Positions 8,483 through 17,401 are shown, numbered from the stretch's first letter. The stretch: 45,529 bases of DNA from Syntrophales bacterium (GCA_023229765.1 JALNYO010000032.1:1-45529), one strand, 5' to 3'. Made by a program: numbers and translations. Notes: generated by a model from the letters alone, not told the origin.

Positions 8483-10453
8483 TCAAGCTACGTTTTCCCG
8501 CGTGCCCGCAAGCGCGGCGAGGATCTTGCGGGCGACATCCTCGCCGATGCCTTTGACACGAATCAAGTCCTCCATCGACGCCTGCCGGATTTTTCCGAGA
8601 TCGCCAAAATAGACGAGCAGAGCTTTTTTGCGTGCGGGGCCAATGCCGGGAATTTGATCAAGAAGCGATTGCAAATCACCTTTTTGTCTAATCTTTCTGT
8701 GATAGGTAATGGCAAAGCGGTGCGCCTCGTCGCGAATCCGCTGCAGAAGGAAAAATGCGGAAGGCCAACGGGAGAGGTAAACAGGATCCTTTCGCCCCGG
8801 CAGAAAGACACGATCCTCGCTTTTACCCGGCGTGTCCTTGACGGGGGCGGGCGTGAAAGAACGACCTCGCCCCTGATCATTTTTTCCGCCCGCTGCCCCG
8901 CTTCCCGCGGACAAATCTTCATCTTCGGCGGGCGGCGCTGCTGTTTTTTCATACCGGAAGGAACGGGAATACCCCTCCTCGCGTTCCTTGGCCAGGCCGA
9001 TCAGCTCCACCCCTTCAATTTGCAGATCCTTCATCGCCGCAACGGCAACGCCGAGCTGCCCCTTTCCGCCATCTACGACAATCAGATCGGGCAACCGCTC
9101 CTTTTTTTGATAACGGCGGCTGAGCACCTCGTACATCATCGCGAAGTCATCGGCGCCGGAAACCGTGCGAATCCGAAAGCGCCGGTAGTTCCCCTTGTCA
9201 GGAACGCCGTCGGTGAAGGCAACGAGCGAACCCACGGCATATTGCCCGCTTATGTTCGAGATATCGAAACATTCAATATGCCGGGGAATGCTGCCGAGCG
9301 ATAATTTCTCCTGCAATATCCGGAGTGCCTCCTCGGGACTATCGTCGGCAAGACGCGATGTCTTTAAGGCGCTTTCGGCATTCCTTTGTGCAATCCTGAG
9401 CAGGGCGAGCACCTCACCTCGCTGGGGGAAAACAACCGCCACCGCTTTTCCCTTTTTTTCAGAAAGCCACTCGGCAAGCAACACACCGTCTTCGAGCGCC
9501 ACAGGCGCAACTATCTCATCAGGAATATCGACGACGCCGTCATAGTACTGCATCAGCAATGAGGAAAACATCTCGCCGGTCTCGGCGCGAAGGCGTATCA
9601 GTGGGAATGTCATCCGGCCGGTCATCCTTCCCTCCCGGACGAAGAGCAGGACGACCTGCGTCAAATCATCCTCCCGGCAGAGACCAAATACATCCCTGTT
9701 GCGACCCGCCATAGAAACTATCCGCTGTTTTTCGAGGGTTTCCTTGAGCGCCGCGATCCGATCCCGCAGAACCGCCGCTTCCTCAAAACGAAGTCCCTCC
9801 GCCAGGTTGTTCATCCGGACACGCAGATCGCCCAACAGGGATTTCGCCCGACCTTCGAGAAAGGCAATGCCGTCTTTCACCAGGCAAAGGTATTCCTCAC
9901 GGTCGATAAGACCCAAGCAGGGAGCGCTGCATCGGCCGATCTCGTATTCGAGACAGGGGCGGCGGCGCATCTTCAGCTCCCGATCCCGGCAGCTCCGCAG
10001 AGGCAGAATCGACTGCAAAAAACGGATCGTCTCCCGTGCTGCGCCGCCGGAGGGATAGGGTCCGAAATAACGGGCGCCGTCTTTTTTGGAACGGCGCACT
10101 AATTGAAAGCGGGGAAACTCTTCAGACGGATCGATCCGTATATTGTAATACGACTTGTCGTCACGAAAATTGACGTTATAGCGAGGGCGGTGCTCCTTGA
10201 TTAAATTATTCTCAAGGATAAGAGCCTCTTTTTCCGTTTGGGTAAGGATGAATTCGATATCCCTGATCCGGGATACCAGAAACGGGATCATCGCCCGCGA
10301 GTCGGTCTGCAAGAAATAGGCCCGGATCCGCATCCGCAGGTCGCGGGCCTTCCCGACATATATCACCCCCCCCCTCTCATCCTTCATGAGATAGACGCCC
10401 GGAGAGCGGGGGGCATTTTTTACCTTTAACTCCAGATCGACGATTGTCAGCAT
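8483..10453 (-). CDS. uvrC: Excinuclease ABC subunit C
   Basis: A 656-residue UvrC, which makes both incisions around bulky DNA lesions after loading by UvrA/UvrB. In order: the GIY-YIG nuclease domain (GVYLMKD ... GVIYVGKARDLR, residues 19-40); a cysteine cluster (CRD, RPCLEYEIGRCSAPC, about 154-180); a UVR motif for UvrB binding (about 205-240); the RNase-H-like nuclease domain (CFDISNISG near 394 and DLIVVDGGKGQLG near 455); and paired helix-hairpin-helix motifs (IPGIGPARKKALL, VKGIGEDVARKIL) at the end. An unusual Ala/Gly/Pro-rich insert of about 45 residues lies near 500-545, within the second nuclease domain. Start ATG follows GGAG closely. Confidence 0.95.
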   Translation of the reverse strand: MLTIVDLELKVKNAPRSPGVYLMKDERGGVIYVGKARDLRMRIRAYFLQTDSRAMIPFLVSRIRDIEFILTQTEKEALILENNLIKEHRPRYNVNFRDDKSYYNIRIDPSEEFPRFQLVRRSKKDGARYFGPYPSGGAARETIRFLQSILPLRSCRDRELKMRRRPCLEYEIGRCSAPCLGLIDREEYLCLVKDGIAFLEGRAKSLLGDLRVRMNNLAEGLRFEEAAVLRDRIAALKETLEKQRIVSMAGRNRDVFGLCREDDLTQVVLLFVREGRMTGRMTFPLIRLRAETGEMFSSLLMQYYDGVVDIPDEIVAPVALEDGVLLAEWLSEKKGKAVAVVFPQRGEVLALLRIAQRNAESALKTSRLADDSPEEALRILQEKLSLGSIPRHIECFDISNISGQYAVGSLVAFTDGVPDKGNYRRFRIRTVSGADDFAMMYEVLSRRYQKKERLPDLIVVDGGKGQLGVAVAAMKDLQIEGVELIGLAKEREEGYSRSFRYEKTAAPPAEDEDLSAGSGAAGGKNDQGRGRSFTPAPVKDTPGKSEDRVFLPGRKDPVYLSRWPSAFFLLQRIRDEAHRFAITYHRKIRQKGDLQSLLDQIPGIGPARKKALLVYFGDLGKIRQASMEDLIRVKGIGEDVARKILAALAGTRENVA

Positions 10454-10505
10454 TTCGCTCCGGAAACACGTCCCAACTTCGAGAGTTGAATTTCTACCTT
10501 ATGTT

Positions 10506-10574
10506 GTCACCCCGGCGAAAGCCGGGGGCCAGAAGGTCTTAAAAAGACTGGATACTGGCTTTCGCCGGGGTGAC
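10506..10574. repeat. REP-like inverted repeat between the S1-domain gene and uvrC
   Basis: GTCACCCCGGCGAAAGCC (10506-10523) and its exact complement (10557-10574) flank a 33-base centre holding a further small stem (GTCTT/AAGAC). This type of intergenic palindrome is scattered through many proteobacterial genomes. Transcribed, it would fold into a long hairpin that may stabilise or terminate the upstream mRNA. Confidence 0.75.
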
Positions 10575-10634
10575 GATTTGCCGAATTTCAGGAATAATCC
10601 AAGTCTCACATCATCGGTCAGCGATTGCCGGCTC

Positions 10635-11855
10635 TCAGGCGCCCTTTTTTGCGCCCAGTTTTTTCTGAAGCAGGTCGCCAAGTGAGCCTAAGCGACCGGA
10701 GTCCTTGACCATATACTTTCGGAAATCATCCGGTTCTTCCTTCTTGTCATCGCCGCTGCTCTCAACAGCCTCGTCGGCGGGAACAAGGGATATCCGCTTG
10801 GCCTCCCGATCGATCTTCTCCACCTTCACCTCAAGGCGCTGCCCCTCTTTCAATACCTCGGAAGGGTGGCTGATCCGCTTTCCGCGCCCTATCCGGGAGA
10901 TATGAATCAGACCATCCACGCCGGGGGCCAGGGTTACGAATGCCCCGAACTTGGTAAGGCGCGCCACTACTCCGGTCGTGGTCATCCCAATCGGGAATTC
11001 AACCTCCGCCCGCTCCCACGGATCGGGCAGTATCGACTTGAGGCTGAGGGAAATCTTGTCGTTATCCCAATCCATCTTCAATATCGCCGCCTCGATCTGC
11101 TGGCCGACGGAGAGCTTTTCCGCTATGTCATCGACATGCCCCCAGGCAATCTCGGAGATGGGGAGCAGCGCCTGCACGCCGCCGATATCGACAAAGGCCC
11201 CGTATTTCTGGAGCGAAACCACCGTCCCACTTACCAGAGCCCCCTCGCGGAGCGACTCCTTCAGGAGGTCCTTGTTTTTTGCCCGCTCCTCTTCGAGCAG
11301 CGCCCGACGGGAAACAATGATATTCCGGCCGTTTTCTGCATATTCGATGATCCGGAAACTAAGACGCTGACCGACAAGATCGGCAGGCGTGTCAACGCGG
11401 AAAAGCCCCGTCTGGGAGAAGGGGCAAAAAGCCCGAACGTCCCCGGCAATGCGGACATCAAAACCGCCCTTGACCTCTTTTTCGACCAGGCCCTCCACGG
11501 GCATGCCGCTTTTCGCCGCATCCTCGAGAAAGGCCCGCCCCGCATCGCCCTTCCCTATCTTTGTTGAGAAGAGTTTCTCATTATTTTTGGAATAGAGGAA
11601 GTAGGCCCGAACGGTCTCGCCTTCCTTGATCGCGACATTCCCGTCGGCGTCAAGAAATTCCTTGATATCCAGATATCCTTCGTTTTTACCGCCGATGTCG
11701 ATAAAAACCCATTCCGGGGTTATCTTTACAACAACCGCCTCGACACGCTCCCCCGGCTCGAAACGCCCCTGGATTGCGCCGCTTTCATTGAAAAGTTCGG
11801 CAAAACTCTTCTCTCCGCCCTCGTTTTCCCAATTAGTCTGTTCAGTCTCCGCCAT
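10635..11855 (-). CDS. S1-domain RNA-binding protein (30S ribosomal protein S1-like)
   Basis: About 406 residues with four S1 (OB-fold) RNA-binding repeats, at roughly 35-100, 110-180, 195-265 and 285-355. The third (KYGAFVDIGGVQALLPISEI) and fourth (KFGAFVTLAPGVDGLIHIS) are canonical. The second is diverged and lacks the usual glycine-aromatic core. Ribosomal S1 of enterics has six repeats; short four-repeat forms are common elsewhere. The acidic, non-repeat N-terminus and a Lys-rich tail (LLQKKLGAKKGA) flank the repeats. The ATG at 11855 has GAGGAGAGG just upstream and is preferred to an ATG 33 bases earlier. Whether it is the main ribosomal S1 or a paralogue cannot be told here. Confidence 0.85.
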   Translation of the reverse strand: MAETEQTNWENEGGEKSFAELFNESGAIQGRFEPGERVEAVVVKITPEWVFIDIGGKNEGYLDIKEFLDADGNVAIKEGETVRAYFLYSKNNEKLFSTKIGKGDAGRAFLEDAAKSGMPVEGLVEKEVKGGFDVRIAGDVRAFCPFSQTGLFRVDTPADLVGQRLSFRIIEYAENGRNIIVSRRALLEEERAKNKDLLKESLREGALVSGTVVSLQKYGAFVDIGGVQALLPISEIAWGHVDDIAEKLSVGQQIEAAILKMDWDNDKISLSLKSILPDPWERAEVEFPIGMTTTGVVARLTKFGAFVTLAPGVDGLIHISRIGRGKRISHPSEVLKEGQRLEVKVEKIDREAKRISLVPADEAVESSGDDKKEEPDDFRKYMVKDSGRLGSLGDLLQKKLGAKKGA

Positions 11856-11886
11856 TATCCTCTCCTCGCCCTCCAAAAGTTGCGGC

Positions 11887-11916
11887 ATATTGCCCCGTTC
11901 GCAACCCCGTTGTCAA
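11887..11916 (-). promoter_or_regulatory. Predicted promoter of the S1-domain gene
   Basis: Minus strand TTGACA (11916-11911), 18-base spacer and CAATAT (11892-11887), leaving a leader of about 25 bases. Immediately upstream is a 16-bp tandem duplication, ATGGTAAATTTCAACC at 11916-11931 and its near-copy at 11932-11947. Confidence 0.45.
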
Positions 11917-11947
11917 TGGTAAATTTCAACCATGGTAAATTTCAAAC

Positions 11948-12373
11948 ATGTCAAGTTTTGCCGGACCGGCTCTGATCTTCCCCTTGTGTTCTCATGGGGC
12001 CAAGAATGTTGTAAACTACCCCGGGACGCCGGGGTAAAATGGGAGGAGAGAATCTGTGCTTCACCTGATGCCAGAGAGCATGATTTGTAGAGTAGATACT
12101 ACTACTGTTTGGTGGTGCGCTTTCTTCAGAACCGAGTATTACGGCTTGCAATGTGCGAGTGTGGTTCATGAAAAAATTACGTGTGTCGGACTTGGAATCC
12201 AAGTACATGAGAGGAGTGCCGGGAGGCCATTTCTGACCTCCCGGCAAAACAGTGAAGGGCTTTCGTTTTTGGTCGTTTGACCATCAGTCAAGCATGCCCC
12301 TCTATATGCTTAACTGAAACCATGTGCTGCCTCTACGCCAGTCAGCAGAGAACCTGCATTCTATAATACTATC
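11948..12373. other. Gene-free stretch with two GC-rich hairpins
   Basis: No coding gene is supported. It holds the perfect stem TACCCCGG-GACG-CCGGGGTA (12017-12036) and GCCGGGAGG/CCTCCCGGC (12216-12243, 10-base loop). Neither is followed by a U-run on either strand. The region between the hairpins could be a structured RNA, but I recognise no known family. Confidence 0.4.
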
Positions 12374-12526
12374 TCAGATCCGTCCCATCAGCAGCATGAT
12401 GAGCACAATCAGAAGAACCAATCCGATTCCACCGCTGGGATAGTATCCCCAGTTTTTACTGTGGGGCCAGGTGGGTATTACGCCGACTAAGGCGAGTATA
12501 AGAATAACGATCAGTATCGTCCTCAT
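12374..12526 (-). CDS. DUF3309 small membrane protein
   Basis: A 50-residue protein whose two hydrophobic stretches (MRTILIVILILALVGVIP and the C-terminal LVLLIVLIMLLMGRI) flank the conserved DUF3309 core PTWPHSKNWGYYPSGGIG. Function unknown; members are tiny inner-membrane proteins often found near stress genes such as csbD, as here. The ATG at 12526 follows a weak GGA. Its first 71 bases overlap the 3' end of the upstream csbD-like frame in another reading frame, so the two are probably co-transcribed. Confidence 0.8.
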   Translation of the reverse strand: MRTILIVILILALVGVIPTWPHSKNWGYYPSGGIGLVLLIVLIMLLMGRI

Positions 12527-12860
12527 GTATTTCCGTCTTTCCTGCTTTTTGCCTTTCTTGGTTCTTTGCTAACAAAGGCTGCTCGTAGCGAGCAATAAAG
12601 GCAATAGTCATAACATCAACAACTTTCTTTTGTGTCATTACATCGCGTATATTGCTGATAATTGTTGCTAATTCGACACTATCTTGATATTCCACCTCGG
12701 CTTTCTTCCTGATATATCCATACCTCTTCTGTAGAAGCCCCAAGAGTTTCTCGCCTCTTCCTTCGATCTCGCCAAAATCGTTATCAGTGAGTTTGCCCCA
12801 CGTCTCTTTAACCCTCCCCCTGATCTCCAGCCATTTCCCTTTCAGAATATCTTTATTCAT
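12456..12860 (-). CDS. CsbD family stress-response protein with C-terminal extension
   Basis: The first 60 residues are a CsbD domain (NKDILKGKW, then GRVKETWGKLTDNDFGEIEG), a small hydrophilic protein family induced by general stress in many bacteria; its biochemical role is unknown. Usual family length is 60-70 residues; this frame continues to 134, and the extra part is basic, unlike the domain, and runs into the DUF3309 gene. The extension may have arisen by loss of the original stop. ATG at 12860 sits 6 bases after a perfect AGGAGGG site; longer upstream starts lack one. Confidence 0.8.
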   Translation of the reverse strand: MNKDILKGKWLEIRGRVKETWGKLTDNDFGEIEGRGEKLLGLLQKRYGYIRKKAEVEYQDSVELATIISNIRDVMTQKKVVDVMTIAFIARYEQPLLAKNQERQKAGKTEIHEDDTDRYSYTRLSRRNTHLAPQ

Positions 12861-13536
12861 GTTCACCCTCCTTTCTGGTAAACATGCGCGCATGCCGACA
12901 CCAGCCAACACAACGCTGGTACCCGATCAAGTCTTAAAAATGATTTTGTGCGTTAATAGTTTACATCCCCATTCCACTAACAGTGATCGGACAAAAGGGA
13001 GATTGAGCTTTGGCCAGGCGGAGATCAGGTGGAATCGACGGTGGATTTATCGGGAGATAAATGGAAGGGCCTCCAAGAGAGTTTTGGGTTCCCTTAGAGG
13101 CTTTACATGAGCATTTCGTGGTAACCACATCTTCTCATTTTACTCACCGGAAGGATAGAGGTTAGGTTGAGGGTATACATTGGGATAACATAACTGCGAT
13201 TGAAAGCTACTCCTGAAAGGAGAAGCTGTCAAGGGAAAAATTGCAACCGAAAATTGGCCACATTATCTGGCCTACATCGATGATCTTCGTTCGAAATCCA
13301 GTAATTTCGTCTAGATTGACAATTTATTGACTACAGGAAGTTTAGGCTTAGCCTCGAACCTTCCCATAAAATGCCACCTTTCGACCGGTACTTAATAATA
13401 TACATGGATAACGAAAATCTCAACTTGTATTTGAACTTAGCGAGCACGGTCCATGAAAATTCGTACCTCCTTCATCCCCTTTGAGTAGTAAGAATACGAT
13501 CGATGAACTCGTCGTCGACCTCAAATTTCAAACGGT
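12861..13536. other. Gene-free stretch, possibly decayed coding sequence
   Basis: No intact gene. Only short fragments can be read, for example a 22-codon frame starting ATGA at the activator's stop (13540 to 13472, minus) and a 38-codon plus-strand frame near 13205-13320 containing ENWPHYLAYIDDL. Base composition is lower in G+C than the neighbours. It may be the remains of an insertion or a lost gene. Confidence 0.4.
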
Positions 13537-14994
13537 TCATATCCCGTATTTCTTCATCTTTTTGTAGAGATGGGTGCGGTGGATGCCCAGCGAAGCAGCA
13601 GCCATCGTCTTGTTGCCTCCGGCGGATTTCAAGGCCCGGCTAATGGCATCCTTGCCAGCGGCATCAATAGCCGTATCGAGGGAAGTGCCGCCGGACCCTC
13701 CGGAAAACCTCCCGCCCCCGCGCATGGACAAAGGAAGATCATACGGCATGATGGTATCCTGCTCCAACTGGCAGCTCACACGGCTAAGCACGTTGATCAG
13801 CTCACGGACATTGCCCGGCCAGTCGTAGTCGAGCAATATCGCTTCCGCCTCCGGGCTGATCTTCGTTTCCAGGAAGGGAAGCTCTTCGGCCATGCGATTC
13901 AGAATGTCTTTGGATATCGCAACGATGTCTTCCTTACGTTCCCGCAGCGGCGGAATGTTCAGCCGGATGACGTTCAAGCGATAAAATAGATCCTTCCGAA
14001 ATCTCCCCGCGCTCACCATCTCCTCAAGTGGCTGGTTGCTTGCGGCGATGAGCCGAAAATCGAGTTTTATCGGCTTTGCCCCACCGATGCGCTCCAGTTC
14101 CTTTTCTTCCAGTACCCGCAGGATTTTCGGCTGCATTTCGAGAGGCAGATCGCCGATCTCGTCGAGAAAAACCGTTCCTTTACGGGCCAGCTCAAGCTTG
14201 CCATGCTTACCCGCAGAACTGGCGCCGGTAAAGGCCCCTTTTTCGTATCCGAAGAGCTCCGATTCAAAAAGCTCCTTGGGGATTGCAGCGCAATTTATTC
14301 GGATAAAGGGATGCAGCCTTCGGGAACTCGCATTGTGAATTGCCTGCGCGAACATCTCCTTTCCCGTGCCGGACTCGCCGGTGAGAAGAACAGGGAAACT
14401 CGTCTCGGCGGCTCGCAGCGCCTCTTTTTTCAGACCGGTGATCAGCGGGTTAGCGCCCAGAATGCTGTCAAAGGTATAGCGCTCCGCCCGGAGACTGAGC
14501 AGTTCCTCCTCGTACAACTTCAGTTTTGATTGCAGCAGATCCAGTTCCCGGGCAAGCTTGCCGACATCGCTTACATGTTTGAACATCACCTGCCCGAATG
14601 TTGCCACAACCTTTCCATCCTGCTTGATCGGAATGCGCTGCACCACCATGGTCTGCCCGTTGATCGAATGCGGTTCGTTTATCTCCGCAATTCCCGTTTT
14701 TGCAACTATGTGCATTCGGGTATTCTCGATAACCTCGGTTATATGTCTGCCGATCTGGGCAGCCGGATCAACCCCCAGAAACTGTCCATAGGGTTTGTTG
14801 AAATAAATGATATAGCCATCGGCATCGGTGACCACGATGCCGTTGTAAATATTGTCCATTATCAGTTCCAGAAACCTGACTTGCTCCAAGGGGGATCGCT
14901 CGTCCTGTTTTGACGCAATCGGTTCTTTGCGATCATTAAGCTTTGCTTTATGAACATTAAACTCCGTTTTGTGAACATTAAGCTGCGCTTTCAT
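13537..14994 (-). CDS. PAS-domain sigma-54-dependent transcriptional activator
   Basis: A 485-residue enhancer-binding protein. Residues 2-22 are three heptads of the type KAxLNVH. A PAS sensor follows (about 36-140, MDNIYNGIVVTDADGYI), then a coiled coil (about 145-170), a AAA+ domain with Walker A GESGTGKE at 206-213, the sigma-54 contact loop GAFTGA at 253-258 and Walker B VFLDEIGDLP, and a C-terminal Fis-type helix-turn-helix (AAASLGIHRTHLYKKM). With no receiver domain it should respond to a ligand or redox state through PAS. The upstream block at 15030-15117 recurs before the sigma-54 promoter of the right-arm operon, so that operon is the likely target. Divergent from the phosphopantetheinyl transferase gene. 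Confidence 0.93.
   Translation of the reverse strand: MKAQLNVHKTEFNVHKAKLNDRKEPIASKQDERSPLEQVRFLELIMDNIYNGIVVTDADGYIIYFNKPYGQFLGVDPAAQIGRHITEVIENTRMHIVAKTGIAEINEPHSINGQTMVVQRIPIKQDGKVVATFGQVMFKHVSDVGKLARELDLLQSKLKLYEEELLSLRAERYTFDSILGANPLITGLKKEALRAAETSFPVLLTGESGTGKEMFAQAIHNASSRRLHPFIRINCAAIPKELFESELFGYEKGAFTGASSAGKHGKLELARKGTVFLDEIGDLPLEMQPKILRVLEEKELERIGGAKPIKLDFRLIAASNQPLEEMVSAGRFRKDLFYRLNVIRLNIPPLRERKEDIVAISKDILNRMAEELPFLETKISPEAEAILLDYDWPGNVRELINVLSRVSCQLEQDTIMPYDLPLSMRGGGRFSGGSGGTSLDTAIDAAGKDAISRALKSAGGNKTMAAASLGIHRTHLYKKMKKYGI
14926..14988 (-). repeat. Three 21-bp heptad-coding repeats in the activator N-terminus
   Basis: Three in-frame 21-bp units starting GCGCAGCTTAATGTTCAC, ACGGAGTTTAATGTTCAT and GCAAAGCTTAATGATCGC, each ending AAA. 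They encode (A/T)(Q/E/K)(L/F)N(V/D)(H/R)K. The same unit occurs four times at 44016-44099. Confidence 0.8.
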
Positions 14995-15029
14995 TACTGA
15001 GGCCTTTCTTTTTCCAAGGTTAAAGAGGA

Positions 15030-15117
15030 TGTATTGTTGTAATGCTGCGGGAGAATGTAGCTAACAAACTACAAACTGGACTGTACACCATGTAGCCAAA
15101 CGGGGACAAGCAAAAAA
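15030..15117. promoter_or_regulatory. Predicted activator-binding block, copy A
   Basis: Contains TGTAG-N8-CTACA (15056-15073) and TACA-CCA-TGTA (15084-15094). About 69 of 88 bases match the block at 34294-34380, in the same orientation, with both inverted repeats conserved. It lies between the activator and the phosphopantetheinyl transferase gene; no convincing -24/-12 box accompanies it here, so it may serve autoregulation. Confidence 0.6.
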
Positions 15118-15205
15118 TTATCTTTCCGCAGACCTTACATCCAGCCCCGATCATTATAGCCACATTCACATTCTATAGGTTAAATACCATAGGGCAAACA
15201 CTTCC

Positions 15206-15234
15206 TTGACATAAAAGACCCCGTTCCCTATACT
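15206..15234 (+). promoter_or_regulatory. Consensus sigma-70 promoter of the phosphopantetheinyl transferase gene
   Basis: TTGACA (15206-15211), 17-base spacer, TATACT (15229-15234). The same boxes and spacing occur at 22745-22773 before the glycosyltransferase gene. Confidence 0.75.
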
Positions 15235-15264
15235 CCGCATCAACAAGTGGATTGCTTTATCAAA

Positions 15265-15978
15265 ATGGACTTACTTTCTCTCAACCAAATCCTCGTCTCG
15301 GACGGGCAAGCGATTGTCCATCCGTCCCTTGCTTTTTCAAATGCCATGGGCCATTTATCTGCGGACCATATTATGCTTGAACAGGCTTATCTGGCGCCTT
15401 CTTTCCAGACTGCCCTTTCTCCATTCGAGCAATCACTGGCCGGGGATTTTGGGACAAGGCGGAAGAATGGCTTTATCGCCGCACGCATCTGCCTCAAGAT
15501 CCTGGCGTATAAAATGGGTTTGGTGAGCCCGGATCAGGAAGCAAACACTCTCGAGACGGTCAATAGGACGGATCGCCGTCCCCTGTTGCCGGGCGCGGAG
15601 GGCCGTTATTATGCGTCTGTCTCCCATGACAGGCGCTTTACATTAGCCGTTGCCGACAAGTGCCCCATCGGCGTGGACATAGAGACCGTTTCGTCCAAAT
15701 TGGTTAAAGGGGGGCATATCTTTATGAACAGCGAGGAATTGGCTATTGCCGGATCGGGCCGGAGGAATATGGCGCAAGCGGCTGCCATGGTCTGGACAGC
15801 CAAGGAGGCGGTGGCCAAGGTGCTGAATTTGCACCTTTTCGATGCCTGGCGGCTGGTGCGCCTCGTGCAGTTAGGTCTGAGTGAAAGTGTCTTCGTCTAT
15901 GGCAATGGCGAACTTACTGTGTCACACCTTTTTGAACGGGAGAGGATTGTCAGCGTTATCCGTGTGGCAACAGCTTAA
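15265..15978 (+). CDS. 4'-phosphopantetheinyl transferase (Sfp/AcpT type)
   Basis: Transfers phosphopantetheine from CoA to the serine of carrier proteins. The two family motifs are present: IGVDIE near residue 135 (Mg2+-binding Asp and Glu) and WTAKEAVAK near residue 177. About 237 residues, a usual length for the single-chain Sfp class. A GTG at 15247 is an alternative start 18 bases upstream. I prefer the ATG at 15265 because the predicted transcript starts near 15241; neither has a clear ribosome-binding site. As the first gene of the lipid cluster it probably activates the two ACPs at 20231-20488 and 20882-21151. Confidence 0.88.
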   Translation: MDLLSLNQILVSDGQAIVHPSLAFSNAMGHLSADHIMLEQAYLAPSFQTALSPFEQSLAGDFGTRRKNGFIAARICLKILAYKMGLVSPDQEANTLETVNRTDRRPLLPGAEGRYYASVSHDRRFTLAVADKCPIGVDIETVSSKLVKGGHIFMNSEELAIAGSGRRNMAQAAAMVWTAKEAVAKVLNLHLFDAWRLVRLVQLGLSESVFVYGNGELTVSHLFERERIVSVIRVATA

Positions 15979-16120
15979 GAAGCGATTTTGTCAAAAACTC
16001 CGCAGACGTTCGCAAATAAAGAGGAATGAGGCATTTTCTTCTTACGCCGAAACCTGCCCCGGCGTCTGGGAAATATGAAGTGCTGCACAGCATACAGCCT
16101 TTAACGAAACTGTCAGGATA

Positions 16121-16777
16121 CTAATTAACAAATTCCATCTCTATCAACATCAACTCGATGGTGTACTTGGAGGGGCTGAATGCCTTCAGGCTTATTCGGG
16201 TGGGCATTCCCCGGTCAAAGGGTGGCCAAGCCAGGGCTTCTTTTACCACCCGCCTATCCCCGCCGTAGAGTCGCATCCGGACGGCGCCATCGGGCATCAA
16301 AGCCGTCTCCAAAACGGCATCTGCCTCACCCATCCAGCGGCAGGCAGTCAAGCCTTGCCCGTCCACACCCTGCTCGACAGGTCCACCCGCAGGTTTGAGC
16401 AGGACAAACGAGACATCCGCCATCAGCCTCTTGGCAAAGGCCAGATCGCTCAAGGGAGGGAAGGCGCTGATGATCTTGATATCCCCATTTTCATATTCGG
16501 CCTCGAACAAAACCATGCCTTCGGCGCTCATCAAAACGGCATGCAGGGCGTTATTCTGTGGATCGACCTTAGCCGCGCCGATGAACACGCCTTTGCCGAT
16601 AAGAGCGCTCTTTATGTCGATCTGGTGGACAACCCGGAAGGCTTTTGGTGGAAATATGCCGGGACAGGCCACTCCGCTTTCGGGGATGAGCGGCTTATAG
16701 GGCGGGATGGCGGCACATGCCGTCAACGCAAGGACAAGGAAGGCAACGTTAAAAAGGCGACAGGCAAAGGAATTCAT
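16121..16777 (-). CDS. DUF3261-like outer-membrane lipoprotein of the lipid cluster
   Basis: A 218-residue predicted lipoprotein. A short basic start and hydrophobic stretch end in LALTACAA, a lipobox with the acylated Cys at about residue 21; the next residue is not Asp, so Lol-dependent sorting to the outer membrane is expected. The rest is beta-rich with no catalytic motif. APE-type clusters carry a DUF3261 lipoprotein beside LolA and the MMPL exporter; position and size fit, although I cannot confirm the family by eye. Its ATG overlaps the lolA stop (ATGA). Confidence 0.6.
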   Translation of the reverse strand: MNSFACRLFNVAFLVLALTACAAIPPYKPLIPESGVACPGIFPPKAFRVVHQIDIKSALIGKGVFIGAAKVDPQNNALHAVLMSAEGMVLFEAEYENGDIKIISAFPPLSDLAFAKRLMADVSFVLLKPAGGPVEQGVDGQGLTACRWMGEADAVLETALMPDGAVRMRLYGGDRRVVKEALAWPPFDRGMPTRISLKAFSPSKYTIELMLIEMEFVN

Positions 16778-17388
16778 GGCTTTTCAAACAGGATGTCGGG
16801 AAGATCGACATTTAACTTTTCATTTTTAAAGATTATCTTTGAGCGGTTGCCCTGGCCTTCCATAATTTCAACTTGCTCCACCATGCCCGTCGTCTTGGAC
16901 AATTTCAAAACAATCCGGGAGACAAAGTTTTTCATATCTTCTTTAGGAGTCAGGATGACGGAAGGCGGCGGCCCCGGATTATAGACAGCGGTAAAAGCGG
17001 GATTTTCCTGAAAGCGCCCCAAAAACCAGTTATTGATTTCATTCATGACAATGCCGCGGGTGTCGCTTTGCGCCTTGTCCATCACCCATTTTTTATCCGA
17101 CCGGATATAGACCATGGCGCCGCGTTTATTCATCAGCGTAAGCGTCCTTACTGGCGAAAGGTATTCCCAGCGGATAGAAACAGGAGTTTTAAAATAAAGC
17201 CGCCCTTCGGAAACAATTGGTTTCGCAAGTATTTTCAGGTGTTTTTCCTGAATAAAATCGGCGCTTATGCTTTTGATGTTTTTTGCGGATTTGCTCAGGG
17301 CTTCAAAATCATCGGCCGCCCACGCCAGGCCGACAAAAAAGCTGCCCACGACGGCAAGCAACAAAACGCCTGTCTTTATATGGTTCAT
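16774..17388 (-). CDS. LolA-like periplasmic lipoprotein/lipid carrier
   Basis: About 204 residues with a signal peptide (MNHIKTGVLLLAVVG ... LAWAADD). The LolA-like fold is indicated by SADFIQEKHLKIL, GRLYFKTPVSIRWEYLSP and a C-terminal SRIVLKLSKTTGMVEQVEI. LolA and its paralogues carry lipidated cargo through the periplasm. In polyene clusters the dedicated LolA is thought to take the lipid product from the MMPL pump. Start at the ATG at 17388, after AAGGGGGG. Between the ketoreductase (13-base gap) and the lipoprotein gene (4-base overlap). Confidence 0.85.
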   Translation of the reverse strand: MNHIKTGVLLLAVVGSFFVGLAWAADDFEALSKSAKNIKSISADFIQEKHLKILAKPIVSEGRLYFKTPVSIRWEYLSPVRTLTLMNKRGAMVYIRSDKKWVMDKAQSDTRGIVMNEINNWFLGRFQENPAFTAVYNPGPPPSVILTPKEDMKNFVSRIVLKLSKTTGMVEQVEIMEGQGNRSKIIFKNEKLNVDLPDILFEKP

Positions 17389-17401
17389 AATGGCGCCCCC
17401 C

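Noticed and set aside
11951..12280. Overlapping open frames of 74-98 codons on both strands
   Set aside because: No recognisable domain, both cross the GC-rich hairpins, and neither has a good ribosome-binding site.
13472..13540. 22-codon frame (MNRLKFEVDD...) overlapping the activator stop
   Set aside because: The ATGA overlap is suggestive, but it is too short to assign and may be a relic.
14995..15029. Sigma-54 promoter for the activator itself
   Set aside because: A GG-N10-GC pair exists on the minus strand, but the context is poor and it overlaps the ribosome-binding site.
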